In this document: in pieces, positions 60,041 through 64,000 of the stretch
How the letters are laid out: the number at the start of each line of letters is the position of its first letter
Position numbering within the stretch: position 1 is the first letter of the stretch
NCBI RefSeq assembly: GCF_000518865.1
Contig: NZ_JAEK01000013.1
Span: 1 to 64,000 of the forward strand
Reading direction: 5' to 3'
Source: Bacillus sp. J37
Lineage (GTDB): Bacteria > Bacillota > Bacilli > Bacillales > Bacillaceae
Length of the DNA: 64,000 nucleotides
Notes under the pieces: generated by a model
Told to the model about the DNA's origin: nothing
The model's database searches: none
The model's input: only the letters and a program-made list of their open reading frames with translations
Made by a program: the position numbers and the translations under genes

Positions 60041-60100
60041 ATAAAATGAATAGCCTTACTAGGATTCTTACAAAATAATCTGGTTAAAGGATGGTTGGAG

Positions 60101-61666
60101 ATGAAAACAAAAACAATGAAGCTATTTTTTTACCTACTACTGATTATCCAATTGCTGGTAGTTACCGCCTGTAGTAACCAAACGGAGGAAAGTTCAGGTG
60201 ATGGGAAAACAAATTCAGAAGAAAGCAATGATCTCACGATTGCGATAAGCCAGGACGTAGATACCTTTGACACACATAATACAACAGCCGTCTCAACAGA
60301 AAGTGTGATGGTGAATTTACAAAGCTATTTAATTAAACGGGATAATGAAAGTAAACTTCATCCCCATTTACTAGAGTCATATGAACTAAAGGACGATCTC
60401 ACATGGTCTTTTGTTTTGAAGGAAAATATTAAATTTCATAATGGGGACCCTTTAACAGCTGAGGATGTGAAGTTCTCACTTGAGCGAGTGGCAACAGATA
60501 ATACATTAAAACAATACCAAAACTATAAAACAATTAAAGAAGTAAAGATTATCGATGATACTCATTTTGACATTGTTACAGATGGGCCAGACCCCGTTTT
60601 ACCATATCGATTAGCTAGGGAAGCTGCGGGAATTTTTCCGAAAAAATACATTGAAGAAAATGGGTGGGAAGAGTTTCTTAAGCATCCCATCGGCAGTGGT
60701 CCATATGAGTTCGTTGAATGGAATAAAGGTGAGAGTTTAGTCATGAAGAAATTTAATGACTATTTTGGAGGCGATGTATCTGATTGGGATACGATCACAT
60801 TCAGAACAATTATTGAGACTTCGACACGAATTGGAGAAGTGTTAACAGGTGGTGTTCAAATTGCCAATTCTATCCCGCCAACAGATTGGGACCGTGTGAA
60901 TAGTAATGATAGAACAGAAGTAATTAATGGTGACCAAACAAGTGTCATGATGTTAATGGTCAATCAAAATAAAGAGTTTAAAACATCAGATTCTAAAGTT
61001 CGCGAAGCCATTGATTATGCAATTGATAATCAAGCATTAATTGATAAATATACTCCAGGCTCTGTTGCCACAAGAACGCGTGTTGTACCAGGAGTAGCCG
61101 GATTTGAAGAAAGCTTATATGACACAAATCGATATGATCCTGAAAAAGCAATACAGCTTCTTGAAGAGGCTGGCTATATTGACAGTAATCCGCTTGAAAT
61201 TACTTACACTGCTTCACAAGGACGTACGTATGCTGATAGTGAGCAAGCCCAAATGATAACAGGGATGCTAGAAGCAGTTGGTATTAAAGTCAATCTTAAA
61301 TTACTTGAAGCAAGCCAATATGTAGATGTAAGAACAACGGGCAAAAATGAAGAACTCTTACAAACAAGCTGGAACAACACATTATTCGATCCATCTTTGG
61401 CATTGATTCATTTCCATTCAACCTATAATTCTGAAGGTTTTGGTTATAACAATCCTGTAGTTGATGATTTACTTGATAAAGCAGCAGTAAATATGAACCC
61501 TGAAGAAAGAGCAAAACAGTATCAGGAGGTACAAAAAATTGTATCTGAGGAACTACCTTATATCTACATTTACGTCTTGAAGGATTTTTATGCGGTAAGT
61601 GATTCTGTTCAATTTGAACCACGAGTAGACGGTATGTTCTATGTTGAAGAAATCAAAAAGAAATAA
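60101..61666 (+). CDS. Extracellular solute-binding lipoprotein, family 5
   Basis: The protein has 521 residues with a lipoprotein signal (LLLIIQLLVVTACSNQ; cysteine near residue 23). SBP_bac_5 family (PF00496): NLQSYLIKRDNESKLHPHLL, FHNGDPLTAEDVKFSLERV, HPIGSGPYEFVEWNKGES and a C-terminal EELPYIYIYVLKDFY. It delivers the substrate to the preceding Dpp/Opp-type permease. Binding family 5 proteins carry peptides, nickel, sugars or opines, so the ligand is undecided. ATG 60101 has GGATGGTTGGAG upstream. A hairpin at 61677 follows. Confidence 0.9.
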   Translation: MKTKTMKLFFYLLLIIQLLVVTACSNQTEESSGDGKTNSEESNDLTIAISQDVDTFDTHNTTAVSTESVMVNLQSYLIKRDNESKLHPHLLESYELKDDLTWSFVLKENIKFHNGDPLTAEDVKFSLERVATDNTLKQYQNYKTIKEVKIIDDTHFDIVTDGPDPVLPYRLAREAAGIFPKKYIEENGWEEFLKHPIGSGPYEFVEWNKGESLVMKKFNDYFGGDVSDWDTITFRTIIETSTRIGEVLTGGVQIANSIPPTDWDRVNSNDRTEVINGDQTSVMMLMVNQNKEFKTSDSKVREAIDYAIDNQALIDKYTPGSVATRTRVVPGVAGFEESLYDTNRYDPEKAIQLLEEAGYIDSNPLEITYTASQGRTYADSEQAQMITGMLEAVGIKVNLKLLEASQYVDVRTTGKNEELLQTSWNNTLFDPSLALIHFHSTYNSEGFGYNNPVVDDLLDKAAVNMNPEERAKQYQEVQKIVSEELPYIYIYVLKDFYAVSDSVQFEPRVDGMFYVEEIKKK

Positions 61667-61676
61667 CAATGGGAAA

Positions 61677-61702
61677 GAGTGCTCGACATAAAAAGAGCAC
61701 TC
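61677..61702 (+). terminator. Hairpin after the binding-protein gene
   Basis: GAGTGCTC and GAGCACTC form a perfect 8-bp stem over a 10-nt loop; only ATTATCTTC follows, so termination is likely partial. Confidence 0.6.
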
Positions 61703-61780
61703 ATTATCTTCTATGGTATCTATCGTATGATTTTAATTATCGCGAGAATACAACTTCTAATTGAATGGGAGGAATAATCA

Positions 61781-63124
61781 ATGAGTAAACAACAAAAACA
61801 GATGCATATTAATTTGTTTATCCAGGGAGTCGGTCATCATGAAGCAGCGTGGCGCCATCCGAATACAGATCCTGCTAATATGCTAGACATTAGCTATTAT
61901 CAGAAGCTTGCAAAACAAGCCGAGGACGCTAAGTTTGATTCAATCTTTATTGCAGATGGATTAGCGATTAACCCTAATATAGAATTTGGACCCTTTAATA
62001 ATTTCTATGAACCTTTCACTCTACTTGCAGCTATCGCTGGAGTAACAGAGTATATAGGGCTAATCGGAACCGCGTCAACTACCTATGAAGAGCCGTATCA
62101 TGTAGCGCGAAAGTTTGCCTCGCTTGATCATGTTAGCCGAGGCCGTGCTGGCTGGAATATTGTCACCACTGGTAATGAACTTTCAGCAAATAATTTTGGG
62201 TTGGATCAACATGTAGAGCATAGTAAACGTTATGTTCGTGCAACAGAATTTTTGGAAGTTACGACAAAATTATGGGACAGCTGGGAAGATGACGCGTTAA
62301 TTTTTGATCGTGAGGCAGGTACGTTCATCGATTCAAGCAAAGTCCGAGAAATCAATCATAGCGGAGAAATTTTTAAAGTACGTGGACCAATTGATATCCC
62401 AAGACCACCTCAAGGATATCCAGTTCTCGTTCAAGCCGGTTCTTCAGAAGATGGGAAAGAATTTGCAGCACATTATGCTGAAGCGATTTACACTGCACAA
62501 GATAATATACATGATGCAAAACAGTTTTATACCGATGTCAAAGGAAGAATGGGGAAATATGGTCGAACCTCTGAACAACTTTGTATCTTGCCAGGCTTGG
62601 CCCCGGTTATTGGTAATACGGAAGCGGAAGCCAAAGAAAAAGTGCAAGAAATAAATGAGTATATTGTTCCTCAATATGCACTCAAAGCATTGTCAAAAGT
62701 AGTTAATGTCGATTTATTTACGTATCCATTGGATGGTCCGCTTCCTGAATTACCAAGCATGGATCAAATCAATGGAGGAAAATCACGATTCAAGGTCGTG
62801 ATTGATATAGCAAAACGGGAAAATTATACAATTAGACAATTAATCCAAGCAATTGCTTTCGGGCGTGGACATAATACATTCGCAGGTACTCCTGAACAAA
62901 TTGCTGATCATATGGAAGAATGGTTTACAAATGAAGCTTGTGATGGCTTTAACTTCTTACCACCACATTTACCTGGGGATATGGAGCAATTTACGAAACT
63001 GGTCATTCCTATTTTACAAAAGAGGGGATTATTTCGAACTGAATATTCAGGTCGTACACTTCGTGATCATTTTGGCCAATCAAGACCAGTTAACCAATTT
63101 AACGGGGTAGGTGTTAAAAGTTAA
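61781..63124 (+). CDS. LLM-class flavin-dependent monooxygenase (NtaA/SnaA/DszA family)
   Basis: The protein has 447 residues of the bacterial-luciferase-like fold in the NtaA/SnaA/DszA/DmoA branch: MHINLFIQGVGHHEAAWRHP at the start, AKFDSIFIADGL, TASTTYEEPYHVARKFASLD, SRGRAGWNIVTT, and PPQGYPVLVQAGSSEDGKEF (FMN region near residue 205). These enzymes use FMNH2 supplied by a separate reductase to attack C-N or C-S bonds. No flavin reductase is beside it. GGGAGGAATAATC precedes ATG 61781. It follows the importer operon and precedes an amidohydrolase gene, suggesting a catabolic pathway for an imported N- or S-containing compound. Confidence 0.9.
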   Translation: MSKQQKQMHINLFIQGVGHHEAAWRHPNTDPANMLDISYYQKLAKQAEDAKFDSIFIADGLAINPNIEFGPFNNFYEPFTLLAAIAGVTEYIGLIGTASTTYEEPYHVARKFASLDHVSRGRAGWNIVTTGNELSANNFGLDQHVEHSKRYVRATEFLEVTTKLWDSWEDDALIFDREAGTFIDSSKVREINHSGEIFKVRGPIDIPRPPQGYPVLVQAGSSEDGKEFAAHYAEAIYTAQDNIHDAKQFYTDVKGRMGKYGRTSEQLCILPGLAPVIGNTEAEAKEKVQEINEYIVPQYALKALSKVVNVDLFTYPLDGPLPELPSMDQINGGKSRFKVVIDIAKRENYTIRQLIQAIAFGRGHNTFAGTPEQIADHMEEWFTNEACDGFNFLPPHLPGDMEQFTKLVIPILQKRGLFRTEYSGRTLRDHFGQSRPVNQFNGVGVKS

Positions 63125-63140
63125 TTAGAAGCACAAACCA

Positions 63141-63179
63141 GAAAAAGAGTAAGTAAACAAAAATTAGTTACTCTTTTTC
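63141..63179. terminator. Bidirectional terminator hairpin
   Basis: GAAAAAGAGTAA pairs with TTACTCTTTTTC (12 bp, 15-nt loop). A and T runs within the stem serve either strand. Confidence 0.85.
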
Positions 63180-63321
63180 ACGATTTACCAGATCGTTCAA
63201 GCATATTAGTGGTTATTTTTCCTTTAAATAATCCATGTAAGCTAAATTTACGAACAATAAGTTTTTTAATATGAAAGTTGTTATTGTGTAAGTAGAAAGT
63301 GTAAGAGAATCATGACTGTGT

Positions 63322-63336
63322 ACTGGTAAGACCAGT
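63322..63336. promoter_or_regulatory. FadR/GntR-type operator, best copy
   Basis: ACTGGTAAGACCAGT is a perfect palindrome about AAG (ACTGGT-N3-ACCAGT) and contains the TGGTAAGACCA of 55912-55922. Confidence 0.7.
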
Positions 63337-63467
63337 AATACCAAAAGATTTATTATAAGAAAGGGGTGGGTTCGAATAAAGCCTAGACCTCATATTGAAA
63401 GAAACTATATTCTACCAATTCATAATATGAGGCCGAAAAAATTTACCATCTGAAAAATGATGTGGTT

Positions 63468-63480
63468 ACCAGTCTTACCA
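63468..63480. promoter_or_regulatory. FadR/GntR-type operator, diverged copy
   Basis: ACCAGTCTTACCA reads TGGTAAGACTGGT on the minus strand, matching TGGTAAGACCA at 10 of 11 of its first positions. It lies about 90 bp before the amidohydrolase start. Confidence 0.5.
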
Positions 63481-63570
63481 CGGTTTAAATTTAAAAAGTG
63501 AGAGAGAAACAAATTTTCTTGTACGTAAGAAATTGGCTTCTATAAAAAATGTAAAACAAAGAGGGATGAT

Positions 63571-64000
63571 ATGTTTGATCTTTTGTTTCATAAGGTAACG
63601 ATTCCACATTGTGAACATTTCGTTGATGTTGGTGTACACAATGGTCAAATTACTTATTTATCAAGTACAAGCAAGATTATTCCTGATGCAATGAATGTAA
63701 TTGAGGCGGATGGTCGCGTATTACTTCCCGGATTGATTGAACCTCATATTCATTTAGATAAGGCCTATTTACTTGGACAAATGGATCGAGACGCAACAAA
63801 TTTGAAGGAGGCTATCCATTATACAGGGGAATTAAAGAAATCTTTCACTAGTGAGGATATTAGACAGCGTTCCATTAAAGTGTTGGAAAATTGCATTTCA
63901 TATGGAGTATCAAGCCTGAGGTGCCATGTAGAGGTAGATCCGATTGTTGGGTTAAAAGGTATGGAGGTCCTCTTGGAGCTTAAAGAACGATATAAGGATG
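63571..64000 (+). CDS. Cytosine-deaminase-like amidohydrolase (cut by window end)
   Basis: The first 143 codons are present. N-terminal beta-sandwich (DLLFHKVTIPHCEHFVDVGV), then the metal-binding HxH motif in GLIEPHIHLDKAYLLGQ (near residue 55) as in CodA-type amidohydrolases, which have H-x-H-L-D-K. The text continues with ENCISYGVSSLRCHVEVDP, the usual H-V-E strand (metal-ligand His near 130). It should deaminate or hydrolyse a cyclic C-N bond. GAGGGATGAT precedes ATG 63571. The active-site Asp and remaining His ligands lie outside the window. Two operators upstream tie it to the importer and monooxygenase block. Confidence 0.82.
   Translation, partial: MFDLLFHKVTIPHCEHFVDVGVHNGQITYLSSTSKIIPDAMNVIEADGRVLLPGLIEPHIHLDKAYLLGQMDRDATNLKEAIHYTGELKKSFTSEDIRQRSIKVLENCISYGVSSLRCHVEVDPIVGLKGMEVLLELKERYKD

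Larger units (their letters stand above)
63180..63570. other. Regulatory gap upstream of the amidohydrolase gene
   Basis: 390 bp hold two FadR-type sites (63322-63336 and 63468-63480) and an inverted repeat CCTCATATT/AATATGAGG (63388-63396 and 63424-63432). A strong GGGGTGGG sequence leads a 25-codon frame with ATA as its first codon (63376-63453, KPRPHIERNYILPIHN). No ordinary gene is visible. Confidence 0.5.

Noticed and set aside
63361-63385. GGGTTCGAAT resembling a tRNA T-loop
   Set aside because: No acceptor, D or anticodon arms can be folded around it; the bases are part of a regulatory region.

Overview
The window comes from a low-GC, endospore-forming Firmicute, most likely a member of the Bacillaceae. 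The evidence is AT-rich DNA, strong AGGAGG-type ribosome sites, frequent TTG and GTG starts, a complete tricistronic spore-germinant receptor operon, Bacillus-type ECF sigma/anti-sigma and PadR/DUF1700/DUF4097 operons, and a heterocycloanthracin-type bacteriocin cluster. I saw no rRNA, tRNA or CRISPR array. All calls are made by reading the sequence; no database search was run.

Layout, 1-22 kb: the left end of an IS21-family element truncates a paiB-like gene. Next come a TetR regulator with a penicillin-binding-protein-like serine hydrolase (both promoters carry the same operator), an ArsR-type regulator with a pair of small YdcZ transporters (again a shared operator), and a gerK-like germinant receptor operon (A-C-B order). 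A molybdopterin sulfite-oxidase-like enzyme, a GrpB-like protein and an ECF sigma/anti-sigma pair follow. The stretch to 21 kb holds single small genes (GNAT, Clp-N/GNAT fusion, WYL regulator, DHFR-like, DinB) and an Xre/membrane protein/CPBP-protease trio. A sodium:amino-acid symporter closes the region.

22.9-31 kb: a divergent catabolic locus contains a GPH-type sugar symporter, a GH78 alpha-L-rhamnosidase, a GFSAG hydrolase, a dicupin resembling quercetin 2,3-dioxygenase and a second esterase. Together these look like uptake and breakdown of rhamnosylated flavonols. A 20-bp tandem repeat and a yozG-yoaS-like pair follow.

32-42.6 kb: a PadR/DUF1700/DUF4097 operon with two near-identical palindromic operators, a fusion of a Cas4/RecB-like nuclease and an XPD/DinG-like helicase, then the most striking system: a thiazole/oxazole-modified microcin (TOMM) cluster. 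It has a 102-residue precursor with (C-F/Y-S/N) triplets followed by glycine-rich GGGRC units, an F-type leader-binding protein, a YcaO cyclodehydratase and a SagB-type dehydrogenase. No exporter, protease or immunity gene lies beside it.

43-52.5 kb: a ROK-regulated carbohydrate locus (solute-binding lipoprotein, two permeases without their own ATPase, ROK kinase, three Gfo/Idh/MocA dehydrogenases, a xylose-isomerase-like epimerase). 53-64 kb: an enolase-superfamily enzyme, a decayed composite of two aldo-keto reductase genes, a Dpp/Opp-type importer with five genes, a flavin-dependent monooxygenase and the start of a cytosine-deaminase-like amidohydrolase. FadR-type palindromes at both ends of this last block suggest one missing GntR/FCD regulator controls it.
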